64,000 bases of DNA. Source: Amycolatopsis oliviviridis (GTDB taxonomy: Bacteria > Actinomycetota > Actinomycetes > Mycobacteriales > Pseudonocardiaceae). Positions 53,495-64,000 of the stretch are shown piece after piece (the first letter of the stretch is position 1; each line of letters starts with the position of its first letter). The DNA lies in the NCBI RefSeq assembly GCF_014654365.1, contig NZ_BNAY01000002.1, positions 434,001 through 498,000 of the forward strand. The letters run 5' to 3'. Below the pieces are notes generated by a model. It searched no databases. It saw only the letters and a list, made by a program, of their open reading frames with translations, and had not been told where the DNA came from. Made by a program: the position numbers and the translations under genes.

Positions 53495-54218
53495 CCCCGA
53501 GCACGAACAGACCGATGCCGGCGAACATCAGCAGCCGCGAGGTACGGAAACCGGTGTCGGACAAGGGATCGCCGGGAAGACCGGCCTCCACGAAAGCGGT
53601 GGTCTGAGGAAAGGGCTCGGCGGCGAAAGGACTCCCCAGTCCGACGACGATTCCGCTCAGCTTCGACAGGGGAACGGCGCCGTTGCCGGGCTCCTCGGCG
53701 TAGATGCGCGAGTCCCGGGAATTGTTCCGCAGGTCACCGGCGACGAACACCGTGCCCGGCGGCACCTGGACGCTGAACGGCCGGTATTCCTTGCGGCCGT
53801 ACCCGTTGTCGTCGTTGGTGTAAGGCTCTTTGACCGGCTTCCCGTTGACGGTGATCAGGTTGTCCTTCGTACAGCAGACGACCTGATCACCACCCACGCC
53901 GATCACCCGCTTGACGGCCCGGCCCTCGCCGGGACTCGCGTCCGGGAAAGCGGACAGATCCATGAGGACCACCGCGCCGCGCGGGACCTCGGGAAGATCC
54001 GCCCAGCGGTACAGGACGACCTCCCCCGGCTGGATCGTGGGCATCATCGCTTCGCCGGGGACGCTCACCATGCGATAGCTCATCAGGGTCCAGAACCCGT
54101 ATCCTCCGGTGCCCACGCCGACGATCGCCACCAGGATCATCACGAGCAGGAGCGGGGAGAATCTTCGCTTCTGCCCGGGCCTGTCGGCGGGCGGAGCGGG
54201 AAAGTCCATTTCGGTCAC
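53418..54218 (-). CDS. Signal peptidase I-like protein lacking the catalytic serine
   Basis: Protein of 266 residues with the S26 (LepB) layout: N-terminal transmembrane helix (about 21-45) and a C-terminal one (about 225-250). The Ser-Lys dyad region is VPGEAMMPTI: Ala57 stands where the catalytic Ser of the usual S-M-x-P box belongs. The Lys (K103, AVKRVIGVGGD) and the third box VPPGTVFVAGDLRNNSRDSR are intact. It is either inactive, a regulator or substrate-holding protein, or uses another residue (inference). ATG 54218 is 43 bases before the YnfA gene stop on the same strand. Confidence 0.8.
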   Translation of the reverse strand: MTEMDFPAPPADRPGQKRRFSPLLLVMILVAIVGVGTGGYGFWTLMSYRMVSVPGEAMMPTIQPGEVVLYRWADLPEVPRGAVVLMDLSAFPDASPGEGRAVKRVIGVGGDQVVCCTKDNLITVNGKPVKEPYTNDDNGYGRKEYRPFSVQVPPGTVFVAGDLRNNSRDSRIYAEEPGNGAVPLSKLSGIVVGLGSPFAAEPFPQTTAFVEAGLPGDPLSDTGFRTSRLLMFAGIGLFVLGVIGTIVIVVRSAGKRRKAAAVPPAR

Positions 54219-54261
54219 AGCGCAGACTAGCTCCGATGGCCGACAGTTTCCGGCGAACGCG

Positions 54262-54591
54262 TCAACCCCGGGGCGCGTACATGATGACGCCGACCCCGGC
54301 GAGACAGATCAGGGCGCCGATGACGTCGTAGCGGTCCGGCCGGTAGCCGTCGGCGACCATTCCCCAGGCCAGCGAGCCCGCGACGAACACCCCGCCGTAC
54401 GCGGCGAGGATGCGGCCGAAGTTCGCGTCGGGTTGCAGCGTCGCCACGAAGCCGTAGAGGCCCAGCGCGACGACGCCCGCACCGATCCACAGGTAGCCAC
54501 GATGTTCCCGGACGCCTTGCCAGATCAGCCAGGCGCCGCCGATCTCCAGGAGGGCGGCGAGGGCGAAGAGCCCGATGGACCGGAAGATCAT
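54262..54591 (-). CDS. YnfA/UPF0060 family small membrane protein
   Basis: Protein of 109 residues with four transmembrane helices ([20 protein letters not shown] first). The ending [22 protein letters not shown] is typical of the YnfA family, SMR-like small transporters of uncertain substrate. ATG 54591 overlaps the stop of the sigma-factor gene (ATGA), so it is cotranslated with it, an unusual partner. Confidence 0.88.
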   Translation of the reverse strand: MIFRSIGLFALAALLEIGGAWLIWQGVREHRGYLWIGAGVVALGLYGFVATLQPDANFGRILAAYGGVFVAGSLAWGMVADGYRPDRYDVIGALICLAGVGVIMYAPRG

Positions 54592-55127
54592 CCCAACAGC
54601 TCTTGGATCGCCTGGCGCGCGTCGTGCACTTGGGACTTCACCGTGCCGACCGGGGCGTCCAGTTCGTCGGCGATCTCGGCGTAGGTGAGTTGGGAGATGT
54701 CGCGCAAGATGAAGGGCCGGACCACCTGCGGCTTGGACACTTCGAGCTTTTCGAGCGCGTCGAGCAGATCGAGCCGTGAGCCGGCGATGACGCTCGTGGT
54801 GCGCGGGTCCGGTTTCAGCGCGATCAGTTCGTCGGCGGAGAACTGCTTGGCGGAGCGGCGTTTGAGTGAGCGATAGGTGCTCAGCGCGCTGTTCGACACG
54901 ATCGTGTGCAGCCAGGTGCCGAACTTCGACCGCCACTCGAAAGCGGCGAGATTCGCCGACACCTTGAGCAGGACGTCCTGGCACGCTTCTTCGGCGTCCT
55001 GACGGCAGGGCAGGAAGCGGCCGCAGCGGCGCAGCACCTCCGGTTCGATCCGGCGGAGCAGCCTGTCCAGCGCGGCGGGGTCGGCCGCGGCCTCGGCGGC
55101 GAGCCGTTCGAGATCGTCGTCCACCAT
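54588..55127 (-). CDS. ECF-type RNA polymerase sigma factor
   Basis: Sigma-70 family protein of 179 residues with only regions 2 and 4. Region 2 (about 12-85): [40 protein letters not shown]; region 4 (about 110-175): [35 protein letters not shown]. No adjacent anti-sigma factor with a ZAS or membrane-anchored domain is seen; the neighbours are a YnfA protein (overlapping start) and a secreted protein upstream. GGGGGAG lies before ATG 55127. Target promoters not evident. Confidence 0.9.
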   Translation of the reverse strand: MVDDDLERLAAEAAADPAALDRLLRRIEPEVLRRCGRFLPCRQDAEEACQDVLLKVSANLAAFEWRSKFGTWLHTIVSNSALSTYRSLKRRSAKQFSADELIALKPDPRTTSVIAGSRLDLLDALEKLEVSKPQVVRPFILRDISQLTYAEIADELDAPVGTVKSQVHDARQAIQELLG

Positions 55128-55215
55128 CGCGCTCCCCCGGACTCGGCTGATCACCCCATCCGGATCGTAACCGGGGTGACCGGCGGGGCGAATCCTCCCC
55201 GCCGGTCACCGCGGA

Positions 55216-55584
55216 TCAGCACTCGTTGAGCAGGGTGGTGTCGTTCGCGAAGCCGTAGTCGTCCAGGTTGACGTCCGGAACCCACACGTTCGCGTTCCCG
55301 GTGTCGTCGTCCGTGAGCAGCCAGATCGCGCTGCTGCGGTTGAAGGCACGCATGCGGGTGCCGACCTTCCAGCACTTGAAGTAGTTCGAGCCCGCGTAGA
55401 GCGTGCCGATCTTGTTCCACTCGTCGGCGTACTGGAGCTTGTAGCTCGGTTGGGTGACCAAGGTGGTGAAGTAGACGAGTCCGGCCTTGTCAGCGACCGC
55501 AGGCGAAGCGTCCGCAGTCCCCGCCGTGGCGATCACGGAGGCCACGACCATGAACATGGCCGTGAGGGTTTTGCGCGTTTTCAT
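55216..55584 (-). CDS. Secreted SH3-like protein
   Basis: Protein of 122 residues with a clear signal peptide: MKTRKTLTAMFMVVASVIAT, cleavage near ADA-SPA (about residue 26). The mature part has NYFKCWKVGTRMR, SAIWLLTDDDTGN and ANVWVPDVNLDDY, a bacterial-SH3-like pattern found in secreted actinobacterial proteins, and two Cys (about residue 70 and the C-terminus, LLNEC) that could form a disulfide. ATG 55584 follows GGGGAAC. It precedes the sigma-factor gene by 88 bases on the same strand. Function unknown. Confidence 0.78.
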   Translation of the reverse strand: MKTRKTLTAMFMVVASVIATAGTADASPAVADKAGLVYFTTLVTQPSYKLQYADEWNKIGTLYAGSNYFKCWKVGTRMRAFNRSSAIWLLTDDDTGNANVWVPDVNLDDYGFANDTTLLNEC

Positions 55585-55726
55585 TTGTTCCCCAGTTCCG
55601 CCTGGTTTCGTCCAGGCTCGAAAAATCGTGGCGAAACGCCGCCGAGGTCCACAAGCATTTCCAGGACTTTCGAAGAAAGGTGGCCGGTCAGCGGGACATC
55701 GGGCTCGGTTAGCATCGTGGCCGGGG

Positions 55727-57016
55727 GTGAAGATCATCGAAGAGATCGGGCGCTACCGGGTCGAGCGCCTGCTGGGCACCGGCGCGTTCGCGTCGGTGTG
55801 GCTGGCCCGCGACGACATCCTGGGTTCTTCCGTGGCGGTCAAGGTTCTCGCGGACAACTGGTCGTCCAGAATGGACGTTCGCGACCGTTTCCGCACCGAA
55901 GCCCGGCTGCTGCGCCAGGCCGATTCGGACCGCGTCCTGCGCGTGCTCGACATCGGCGAGCTTCCCGACGGGCGCCCGTATTTCGTCACCCCGTTCGCCG
56001 ATGGCGGCAGCCTCGAAGAGCGTCTCGACGGCCCGATGGCTCCCGAGGTGGCCCTGCCGATCCTGCTCGAAGTGGCGGAGGCGGTCTGCGTCCTGCACGG
56101 GATGGACGTCGTGCACCGGGACCTCAAACCGTCCAATGTGCTCTTCCAGGGCGATCGCGTGGTACTCGCGGATCTCGGCCTGGCGAAGGCGCTGGCCCAG
56201 GGTTCCGGCCTGACGCAGATGGCGGGTTCACCCGGCTACATGGCGCCGGAACAGGCGAAGCAGGCCGGAATCGTCGACGAGCGGACCGACGTCTATGGTC
56301 TCGGCGCGCTCGCCCACCGGCTGCTGACCGGCGCGGTCGTGGGCGATCCCTCGGCCGTCACCCTGCCCCGGACGCTGAACGCCGTCATCCGTAAAGCGCT
56401 TCAACCCGACCCGGCGAAACGATGGCCGACGATGCGGGCCTTCGCCGACGGCCTGCGCGGGAACGCGAAGCCGGCGAAACGCCGTTGGCTGCCGTACCTC
56501 TGCGCTTGCGTGATCGCGGCCGCGGGCGCGACGTGGTGGCTGGTCCCCCGCGAGACTCCGGCGGCTCCGCCCCCGGCCGCGACGCCTCCGGCGGTGGATC
56601 CGGCCCTGTGCCGCGCCGACGAACTGCGGATCTACCACAACGACGCGGACAACGGCACCGGCAACGAGAACCGCTGGTACGCCGCCCTGCTCATCGAAGC
56701 GACGACCCGCACCTGCGATGTTTTCGGCTACCCGCAGGACTTCCGGCTCGTGACCGCCACGGGACCGCTGCCCCGGAAAGTCGGCGACGGGACGGGTGAA
56801 CCGAAACGCGTCACCCTCGTGCCCGGCGAGGGAATGGCGGAGGTGTCGATGAGCTGGTCGCGGGAGACCGTCGACGGCTCCGCGGCCCCGACGCCGGTCC
56901 GCGCGGAGTTCACCGTGCCGGGAACGGGCACCCGCTACGTCCTGCCCTGGGGTCTCGGGCCGGTCGGCGACGAAGGTCAGCTGGAGATCGGCCCGATCGG
57001 CCCGGCAGTGAACTAG
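55727..57016 (+). CDS. Membrane-anchored Ser/Thr protein kinase with sensor ectodomain
   Basis: Hanks-type kinase of 429 residues. Kinase domain 8-245: glycine loop LLGTGAFASVWLA (15-27), Lys39, HRDLKPSNV (130-138), DLG (149-151, Leu in place of Phe), GSPGYMAPEQ (168-177). One transmembrane helix (254-273), a Pro-rich linker, then an extracellular domain (295-429) with CRADELRIYHN and CDVFGYPQDFRLVTA, close in pattern to the DUF4232-like secreted protein encoded next. GTG 55727 has no RBS; TAGCAT near 55711 may put the transcript start 5 bases upstream. Confidence 0.92.
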   Translation: MKIIEEIGRYRVERLLGTGAFASVWLARDDILGSSVAVKVLADNWSSRMDVRDRFRTEARLLRQADSDRVLRVLDIGELPDGRPYFVTPFADGGSLEERLDGPMAPEVALPILLEVAEAVCVLHGMDVVHRDLKPSNVLFQGDRVVLADLGLAKALAQGSGLTQMAGSPGYMAPEQAKQAGIVDERTDVYGLGALAHRLLTGAVVGDPSAVTLPRTLNAVIRKALQPDPAKRWPTMRAFADGLRGNAKPAKRRWLPYLCACVIAAAGATWWLVPRETPAAPPPAATPPAVDPALCRADELRIYHNDADNGTGNENRWYAALLIEATTRTCDVFGYPQDFRLVTATGPLPRKVGDGTGEPKRVTLVPGEGMAEVSMSWSRETVDGSAAPTPVRAEFTVPGTGTRYVLPWGLGPVGDEGQLEIGPIGPAVN

Positions 57017-57101
57017 ATCACCCGATCGTGGTCCAACTCCCCCGCCCCGGGCGGCATCACACCCCATGTCCGGACCACCCGGTCCAGGAAGGGGAAAGAT
57101 C

Positions 57102-57593
57102 ATGGGGAAGACGGAGAAGTTCATCGGACTGGCGCTCGCCGGGACCACGGCCGCGTCGCTGATCCTGGCGGGGACCGCTTTCGCGAGCGAACCCGCGGGG
57201 CCGTGCCGTGCCGCCGAGGTCGAACTGTTCACGAACGAGGCCGGACAGCAGGGCACCGTGAAGGGATCCGGCCTGTTCTTCGGCACCATCGCCGAAAACG
57301 GCGAGTGCACGTTGACCGGCTACGTCCAGGACGTGCGCCTGCTCGACGCGGGCAAGCGGCCGATCCCGTCGGTCGCCACCCGGGACACCTCCCAGCCCGT
57401 CCGGCTCGCGCAGGTCGGTAACGGACCGGGCGCGGAGGTCGGGCTGACCTGGACCGACGGGACGACGGTGCCGGCGTACCTCGAGGTCCGGCTGCCGGGC
57501 GCCGACGAGACGAGCGTCGTGGACTGGAAGGGCGGCGGGATCGACACCGCTCAGCCGCTGCTTTTCACCGCCGTTCAGCCGACCCACGACTGA
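57102..57593 (+). CDS. Secreted DUF4232-like protein
   Basis: Protein of 163 residues: signal peptide (MGKTEKFIGLALAGTTAASL, cleavage near AFA-SEP, residue 28) and a DUF4232-like domain. CRAAEVELFTNEAGQQG and CTLTGYVQDVRLLDA parallel the kinase ectodomain (CRADELRIYHN, CDVFGYPQDFRLVTA), so the two share a fold and likely a ligand or partner. RBS GGAAGGGGAAAG precedes ATG 57102. It is 85 bases after the kinase stop. Confidence 0.85.
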   Translation: MGKTEKFIGLALAGTTAASLILAGTAFASEPAGPCRAAEVELFTNEAGQQGTVKGSGLFFGTIAENGECTLTGYVQDVRLLDAGKRPIPSVATRDTSQPVRLAQVGNGPGAEVGLTWTDGTTVPAYLEVRLPGADETSVVDWKGGGIDTAQPLLFTAVQPTHD

Positions 57594-57623
57594 CCTGCGG
57601 GCCGCGGTATAGGTCGTTATACG

Positions 57624-57665
57624 CTCCCCGGACCGCATCCAGAGGACTAAATGCGGTCCGGGGAG
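57624..57665. terminator. 15-bp perfect hairpin of the CCGCAT-CAGAGGAC family
   Basis: Arms CTCCCCGGACCGCAT (57624-57638) and 57651-57665, loop CCAGAGGACTAA. Lies between the secreted DUF4232-like gene (+) and the end of the suf operon (-); usable by both strands. Confidence 0.75.
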
Positions 57666-57672
57666 GTGAGCC

Positions 57673-58080
57673 TCAGACGGTGAAGCCGAGCGCCCGCAGC
57701 TGTTCGCGGCCGTCGTCGGTGATCTTCTCCGGGCCCCACGGCGGCATCCAGACCCAGTTGATCCGGAAGTCCTTGACCAGGCCCGTTCCCCCGCCGACGA
57801 GCGCGGCACCGGTCTGGTCCTCGATGACGTCGGTCAGCGGGCAGGCCGCGGACGTCAGGGTCATGTCGATGGTGGCGGTGTTGTCCGGCTCGACGTGGAT
57901 GCCGTAGACGAGCCCCAGGTCGACGACGTTGATGCCGAGTTCGGGGTCGACGACGTCACGCATCGCCTCTTCGACGTCCTCGACCTTCGCCACGTCGGCG
58001 GTGTCCGGGGCGGCGGCGGTCTCGGCGTCGAGGTCGGCGGCCGTGCGCCCCTCGCGGGTTTCGGTCTGCTGTTCGGTCAT
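57673..58080 (-). CDS. sufT: SufT-like metal-sulfur cluster assembly factor (MIP18/DUF59)
   Basis: Protein of 135 residues. A charged/Ala-rich N-terminal tail precedes the DUF59 (MIP18) domain (about 32-135): MRDVVDPELGINVVDLGLVY (E-L-G-I-N is the family core), SAACPLTDVIEDQ with the key Cys, and WMPPWGPEKI. SufT-type proteins help load or mature Fe-S clusters. Last gene of the operon; ATG 58080 overlaps the sufU stop (ATGA). Confidence 0.9.
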   Translation of the reverse strand: MTEQQTETREGRTAADLDAETAAAPDTADVAKVEDVEEAMRDVVDPELGINVVDLGLVYGIHVEPDNTATIDMTLTSAACPLTDVIEDQTGAALVGGGTGLVKDFRINWVWMPPWGPEKITDDGREQLRALGFTV

Positions 58081-58525
58081 GCCGTCTCAACTCCGTTGGT
58101 CGTGCGGGCGACGGCGTCCTTGAACGCCATCCATCCGAGCAGGGCGCATTTCACGCGGGCCGGGTACTTGGCCACGCCGGCGAAGGCGATGCCGTCCTCC
58201 AGCACGTCCTCGTCCGGCTCGATCTGTCCCTTGCCCTGCATCAGCTCGACGAAGGCGTCCATGGTGGTGAACGCCTCCTCCACGGTGTGCCCGACGACGA
58301 GATCCGTCAAGACCGACGTGGACGCCTGGCTGATCGAGCAGCCTTGCCCCTCGTAGGAGACGTCGGCGACCTTCCCGTCGTCGACCTTCACCCGCAGCGT
58401 CACCTCGTCGCCGCAGGTCGGGTTGACCTGGAACGACTCGGCGTCGAACGGCTCGCGCAGGCCACGGCCGTGCGGGTTCTTGTAGTGGTCCAGGATGATC
58501 TCCTGGTACATGCTTTCGAGGTTCA

Positions 58526-58526
<1 letters not shown>
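58077..58526 (-). CDS. sufU: Zn-dependent SufU sulfur-transfer protein
   Basis: SufU, 149 residues: takes persulfide sulfur from SufS. Three conserved Cys are in place: NPTCGDEV (with Asp, the zinc site), GQGCSISQAS, and ARVKCALLGW. MNLESMYQEIILDHYKNPHG is the normal start. In Gram-positive SUF systems it is a Zn-bound sulfurtransferase rather than a scaffold. The ATG overlaps the sufS stop (TGATG). Confidence 0.94.
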
Positions 58527-59851
<1,325 letters not shown>

Positions 59852-60622
59852 TCAGACGGAGGCGGTCTCGGCGGAGCCGGTGTACTTGACGTACCCGTTC
59901 TCCTCCAGCTCGTCCGCGAGTTCACGGCCGCCGGACTCGACGATCTTGCCGCCGGCGAAGACGTGCACGAAGTCGGGCGTGATGTGCCGCAGGATCCGCG
60001 TGTAGTGCGTGATCAGCATGACGCCGGCGTCGTTGTTGGCCTTGAACTCGTTGACGCCCTCGGACACGACGCGCAGCGCGTCGACGTCGAGGCCCGAGTC
60101 GGTCTCGTCGAGGATGGCGATCTTCGGCTTGAGCAGCGCCAGCTGCAGGATCTCGTGGCGCTTCTTCTCGCCACCGGAGAAGCCCTCGTTCACCGAACGC
60201 TCGGCGAACTCGGACGAGATCTCCAGCTTGCCCATCTCCTCCTTGACCTCCTTGACCCAGTGGCGCAGCTTGGGGGCCTCGCCACGGACCGCGGTGGCCG
60301 CGGTGCGGAGGAAGTTGGACATGGACACGCCCGGCACCTCGACCGGGTACTGCATGGCGAGGAACAGGCCCGCGCGGGCGCGCTCGTCGACGCTCATCTC
60401 CAGCACGTCCTCACCGTCGAGCAGGACCTGCCCGGAGGTGACTTCGTACTTGGGGTGACCGGCGATGGCGTAGGACAGCGTGGACTTGCCCGAACCGTTG
60501 GGGCCCATGATCGCGTGGGTCTCGCCCGACTTGATGGTCAGGTTGACGCCCTTGAGGATCTCCTTGGGGCCCTCCTCGGTCGTGACCGAGGCGTGCAGAT
60601 CCTTGATTTCCAGCGTAGGCAT
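59852..60622 (-). CDS. sufC: SufC ATPase
   Basis: ABC-type soluble ATPase of 256 residues that powers the SufBCD scaffold. Walker [17 protein letters not shown], signature [10 protein letters not shown], Walker [22 protein letters not shown] with the switch His. ATG 60622 follows AGGAAAG; the longer reading to 60727 runs into sufD. 37 bases after the sufD stop. Confidence 0.96.
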   Translation of the reverse strand: MPTLEIKDLHASVTTEEGPKEILKGVNLTIKSGETHAIMGPNGSGKSTLSYAIAGHPKYEVTSGQVLLDGEDVLEMSVDERARAGLFLAMQYPVEVPGVSMSNFLRTAATAVRGEAPKLRHWVKEVKEEMGKLEISSEFAERSVNEGFSGGEKKRHEILQLALLKPKIAILDETDSGLDVDALRVVSEGVNEFKANNDAGVMLITHYTRILRHITPDFVHVFAGGKIVESGGRELADELEENGYVKYTGSAETASV

Positions 60623-60659
60623 TTCTTTCCTAAAGTCTGATGTGGACGGACGAGAGGGC

Positions 60660-61832
60660 TTAGACGCCCACGGCTTCGAGCTCGGCTTCGATGGCGGCCT
60701 CGAGACGCTCGCGCACCTCGGGAACACCGATCTTGACCAGGATCTCGTGGAAGAACCCGCGTACGACCAGGCGCCGCGCGGCGTCCTCGCCGATCCCGCG
60801 CGACTGAAGGTAGAACAACTGCTCGTCGTCGAACCTTCCCGTCGCGCTCGCGTGCCCGGCGCCTTCGATCTCGCCGGTCTCGATCTCCAGGTTCGGGATC
60901 GAGTCGGCCCGCGCGCCCGGCGTCAGCACCAGGTTGCGGTTGAGCTCGTAGGTGTCGGTGGCCTCGGCGGCCGCCCGGATCAGCACGTCGCCGACCCACA
61001 CGGTGTGCGCGTCGTCGCCCTGCAGCGCGCCCTTGTACATCACCCGCGACTTGCAGTTCGGCACCGCGTGGTCGACGAAGAGCCGGTGCTCCTGGTGCTG
61101 TCCTTCGTCCGCGAAGTACAGGCCGAGCATCTCGACGTCGCCGCCCTTGTCGGCGAAGGTCGCCGTCGGCGAGACGCGGACCAGGTCACCGCCCAGGGTG
61201 ATGACGATGTGCTTGAGCGTGGCGTCGCGGCCGAGCTTGAGGTGCTGCTCGGAGACGTGCACCGCGTCGTCGGCCCAGTCCTGGACGCTGACCACGGTCA
61301 CGTTCGCCGAATCGCCGATGACGAACTCGACGTTGTCGGCATAAGTGCCGGAGCCGACGTGGTCGAGGACGATGACGGCCTCGGAGAACTGCTCGGCGCG
61401 GACCTGCACGTGCCCGTAGGCGACCTTGCCCTCGCCGGGGCCGGTGATCTTCACCGTCGACGGCTTCGACGTCTTCGTCTCCTTGGGCACCGTGATGACG
61501 GTGGCCTCGGTGAACGAGGAGTAGGCCTGCGCGGCGATCCGGTCGCTCGGGACGCCCGCGACGCCGAGGCGCTCGTCGTCCCGGCCGACCTTCTCGATCT
61601 TCAGTTCAGGGGCGGCGTCGGCGTCCACGGTGGCCGAACCCGAAACGGTGGCGGACCCGTCGTGCAGGCCGCGCAGCCGCTTCATCGGCGTGAACCGCCA
61701 GTTCTCCTCACGGCCGCCGGGGACCTCGAAGGCCTCGACGTCGTGGGAAGTGAAGCGCTCCGCGCGAGAGGTCGCCGGGATGACGACCCCTTCGCGCATC
61801 GCTTCGGAAACGTTGTTCTCGGTAACCGACAT
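60660..61832 (-). CDS. sufD: SufD scaffold protein
   Basis: SufD, 390 residues, beta-helix partner of SufB. Motifs [56 protein letters not shown], and [20 protein letters not shown] near the end. It starts 2 bases after the sufB stop. Confidence 0.95.
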   Translation of the reverse strand: MSVTENNVSEAMREGVVIPATSRAERFTSHDVEAFEVPGGREENWRFTPMKRLRGLHDGSATVSGSATVDADAAPELKIEKVGRDDERLGVAGVPSDRIAAQAYSSFTEATVITVPKETKTSKPSTVKITGPGEGKVAYGHVQVRAEQFSEAVIVLDHVGSGTYADNVEFVIGDSANVTVVSVQDWADDAVHVSEQHLKLGRDATLKHIVITLGGDLVRVSPTATFADKGGDVEMLGLYFADEGQHQEHRLFVDHAVPNCKSRVMYKGALQGDDAHTVWVGDVLIRAAAEATDTYELNRNLVLTPGARADSIPNLEIETGEIEGAGHASATGRFDDEQLFYLQSRGIGEDAARRLVVRGFFHEILVKIGVPEVRERLEAAIEAELEAVGV

Positions 61833-61834
61833 GA

Positions 61835-63283
61835 CTAGCCGACGGACCCTTCCATCTGAAGCTCGATCAGGCGGTTCAGCTCGAGCGCGTACTCCATCGG
61901 CAGCTCACGCGCGATGGGCTCGACGAACCCGCGCACGATCATCGCCATGGCCTCGGCCTCGTCGAGACCGCGCGACATGAGGTAGAACATCTGGTCTTCG
62001 CTGACCTTCGAGACGGTCGCCTCGTGGCCCATCGACACCTCGTCGTTGCGGATGTCGACGTACGGATACGTGTCCGACCGCGAGATCGTGTCGACCAGCA
62101 GCGCGTCACAGACGACGCTGGACCGCGAGTGGTGCGCCCGCTTCGCGACCTTGACCAGGCCGCGGTAGGAGGTGCGGCCACCGCCGCGCGCCACCGACTT
62201 CGACACGATGGTCGAGGAGGTGTGCGGCGCCAGGTGCTCCATCTTCGCGCCGGCGTCCTGGTGCTGGCCCTCGCCCGCGAACGCGACCGAGAGGACCTCG
62301 CCCTTGGCGTGCTCGCCCATGAGGAAGACGGACGGGTACTTCATCGTGACCTTGGACCCGATGTTGCCGTCGATCCACTCCATGGTCGCGCCCTCTTCGC
62401 ACTTGGCGCGCTTGGTGACCAGGTTGTAGACGTTGTTCGACCAGTTCTGGATGGTCGTGTAACGGCAGCGGGCGCCCTTCTTCACGATGATCTCCACGAC
62501 CGCCGAGTGCAGCGAGTCGGACTGGTAGATCGGCGCGGTGCAACCCTCGACGTAGTGCACGTAGGCGTCTTCGTCGACGATGATCAGGGTCCGCTCGAAC
62601 TGACCCATGTTCTCGGTGTTGATGCGGAAGTAGGCCTGCAGCGGGATGTCCACCTTGACGCCCTTGGGGACGTAGATGAACGAGCCGCCGGACCACACCG
62701 CGGTGTTCAGCGCGGAGAACTTGTTGTCCCCGGCCGGGATCACGGAGCCGAAGTACTCCTTGAAGATCTCCGGGTGCTCCTTGAGCGCGGTGTCGGTGTC
62801 CAGGAACAGGACGCCCTGCGCCTCCAGATCCTCGCGGATCTGGTGGTAAACGACCTCGGACTCGTACTGCGCGGCGACACCGGCGACGAGGCGCTGCTTC
62901 TCCGCCTCGGGGATGCCGAGCTTGTCGTACGTGTTCTTGATGTCCTCGGGCAGGTCTTCCCAGGAAGTGGCCTGCTTCTCCGTGGACCGCACGAAGTACT
63001 TGATGTTGTCGAAGTCGATCCCGGAGAGGTCCGCACCCCAGTTGGGCATCGGCTTCAAGTCGAAGAGCTTGAGCGCCTTCAGTCGCGCTTCGCGCATCCA
63101 CTCCGGCTCGGACTTCTTCGAGGAGATGTCGACGACGACGTCCTCGTTCAGTCCTCGGCGGGCGCTGGCGCCCGCCTCGTCGGAGTCCGCCCAGCCGAAC
63201 GCGTACTTGCCAAGGGACTCGATGGTCTCTTCCTGGCTCATGGGCGCGGTGGTGGGAGTGCGCTGCTCGGCAGCGGCAGTCAT
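61835..63283 (-). CDS. sufB: SufB scaffold protein
   Basis: SufB, 482 residues, the main Fe-S scaffold of the SufBC2D complex. Highly conserved runs such as [80 protein letters not shown] ending. ATG 63283 overlaps the sufR stop and follows GGAGGGAAA. The extra N-terminal ORF to 63397 is not likely coding. Confidence 0.96.
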   Translation of the reverse strand: MTAAAEQRTPTTAPMSQEETIESLGKYAFGWADSDEAGASARRGLNEDVVVDISSKKSEPEWMREARLKALKLFDLKPMPNWGADLSGIDFDNIKYFVRSTEKQATSWEDLPEDIKNTYDKLGIPEAEKQRLVAGVAAQYESEVVYHQIREDLEAQGVLFLDTDTALKEHPEIFKEYFGSVIPAGDNKFSALNTAVWSGGSFIYVPKGVKVDIPLQAYFRINTENMGQFERTLIIVDEDAYVHYVEGCTAPIYQSDSLHSAVVEIIVKKGARCRYTTIQNWSNNVYNLVTKRAKCEEGATMEWIDGNIGSKVTMKYPSVFLMGEHAKGEVLSVAFAGEGQHQDAGAKMEHLAPHTSSTIVSKSVARGGGRTSYRGLVKVAKRAHHSRSSVVCDALLVDTISRSDTYPYVDIRNDEVSMGHEATVSKVSEDQMFYLMSRGLDEAEAMAMIVRGFVEPIARELPMEYALELNRLIELQMEGSVG

Positions 63284-64000
63284 GCGGGTTTCCCTCCATT
63301 CGGGATCCGTGCTGTGCGCCCTGGGGAGGGCGCCGTGCTTCCCGGCGCGGGTGTGGCCGGGTGACCCGTCGGAACGACGGGTACGTGGGTGGTGCACACG
63401 TTGTCACCGCGTGCGATGGTCGCCAGTCGCTGCACGTGGGTACCCAGAAGTTCCGCGAAAGCCTCTGTCTCGGCTTCACACAACTGAGGGAACTCGGCGG
63501 CGACGTGGGCGACCGGGCAATGGTGCTGGCAAAGCTGTTCGCCGACACCGACCTGACGGGTCGACGCAGCGTAACCCTCCCTGGTCAGCGCCGCAGCGAG
63601 GGCCTCGGCGCGGGCGGCCGGGTCCGTGTGCTTGGTGATCGCGTCCTGATGCGGACCGACCAGGGAAGCGACACGGGCCTCCGCGAAGGCCTTCACCGCG
63701 TCTTCTCCCGCGTGCTCGGAGAGGAAGCGGATGGCCGAGGACGCGAGGTCGTCGTAGGCGTGCCCGAACCGGGCGCGGCCCGCTTCGGTGAGCAGGAAGT
63801 TCTTGGCGGGACGGCCGCGTCCGCGAGGGCCGCGGCGGGACGCGTCCCGGGTTTCGGCCTCGCCGTCGGCGAGCAGCGCGTCGAGATGACGGCGGACGGC
63901 GGCCGCGCTGATGCCCAGCTGATCGGCCACCTCGACGGCGGTCATCGGACCCTGTTCCAGCAGCAAACGGGCCACTTCGTGCCTGGTCCGGCCCTCGGGG
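63280..64000 (-). CDS. sufR: SufR-type Fe-S-sensing repressor, N-terminus off the right edge
   Basis: About 240 residues are visible; the start lies beyond the window. Winged HTH with [20 protein letters not shown] and a wing [21 protein letters not shown]-terminal cluster site [19 protein letters not shown], with three Cys placed as [4Fe-4S] ligands in SufR proteins. A long Pro/Ala/Gly-rich tail ends the chain. ATGA overlap with sufB shows that the repressor is translated with the genes it should control. It likely represses the operon when the cluster is loaded; its operator is off the window. Confidence 0.92.
   Translation of the reverse strand, partial: PEGRTRHEVARLLLEQGPMTAVEVADQLGISAAAVRRHLDALLADGEAETRDASRRGPRGRGRPAKNFLLTEAGRARFGHAYDDLASSAIRFLSEHAGEDAVKAFAEARVASLVGPHQDAITKHTDPAARAEALAAALTREGYAASTRQVGVGEQLCQHHCPVAHVAAEFPQLCEAETEAFAELLGTHVQRLATIARGDNVCTTHVPVVPTGHPATPAPGSTAPSPGRTARIPNGGKPA

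Overview
The window is high-GC actinobacterial chromosome, most like Amycolatopsis or a relative in the Pseudonocardiaceae. This is inferred from GTG/TTG starts, third-position G/C, a class Ic ribonucleotide reductase, an acVLRF1-type peptidyl-tRNA hydrolase, a sufR-sufBDCSUT operon, and many long perfect hairpins at gene ends. I see no rRNA, tRNA, IS element, phage, CRISPR array or replication origin. Genes are dense. The only gene-less stretch over 300 bases is 13264-13624, which holds a cobalamin riboswitch and a ribosome-site hairpin.

Left part. 1-4115 is a leftward, translationally coupled operon: TIGR03084 protein, AtuA-like protein, acyl-CoA dehydrogenase and acyl-CoA carboxylase (cut by the edge), a probable branched-acyl or terpenoid-acid catabolic route. 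4400-7171 holds an imine-reductase-like enzyme divergent from a MerR regulator, then an enoyl-CoA hydratase/acetoacetate-decarboxylase-like pair behind a near-consensus leaderless promoter. 7394-11566 is nrdA-nrdB; NrdB has Phe in place of the radical Tyr, so it is a class Ic enzyme. A ketopantoate-reductase-like gene and a TetR gene diverge around twin operators. metE lies under the riboswitch. A P450, a PAS-GGDEF-EAL protein with degenerate motifs and a Bcp-type peroxiredoxin follow.

Middle part. 20001-32268 carries a GNAT acetyltransferase, an LCP ligase, a cyclopropane-fatty-acid-synthase-like methyltransferase with a hydrolase, a SIS protein, a serine hydrolase, an ABC exporter, a GT-C-like membrane protein, a 69-residue HTH protein, an ABC-F ATPase and the acVLRF1 hydrolase. 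The last two recall the eukaryotic Vms1-Arb1 ribosome-rescue pair. Then come a subtilase-like protease with Glu at the His position, a dGTPase-like HD protein, a lycopene cyclase and an EAL-CBS-GGDEF protein.

40247-47677 looks like a sulfonation island. A sulfotransferase, an SDR and a DUF1214 protein are divergent from an IclR regulator; an NTF2-like protein and cysD-cysNC (PAPS supply) follow. The same AGAAC-N2-GTTCT operator core lies before iclR and inside the cysD promoter.

Right part. 47751-50209 is a two-component system plus a TetR gene that shares palindromes with an MFS gene, followed by an AarF/UbiB kinase-like protein. 53418-55584 has a signal-peptidase-like protein lacking the catalytic Ser, a YnfA protein, an ECF sigma factor and a secreted protein. 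55727-57593 is a Ser/Thr kinase whose ectodomain resembles the next secreted protein. 57673-64000 is the leftward suf operon headed by sufR, cut by the right edge.
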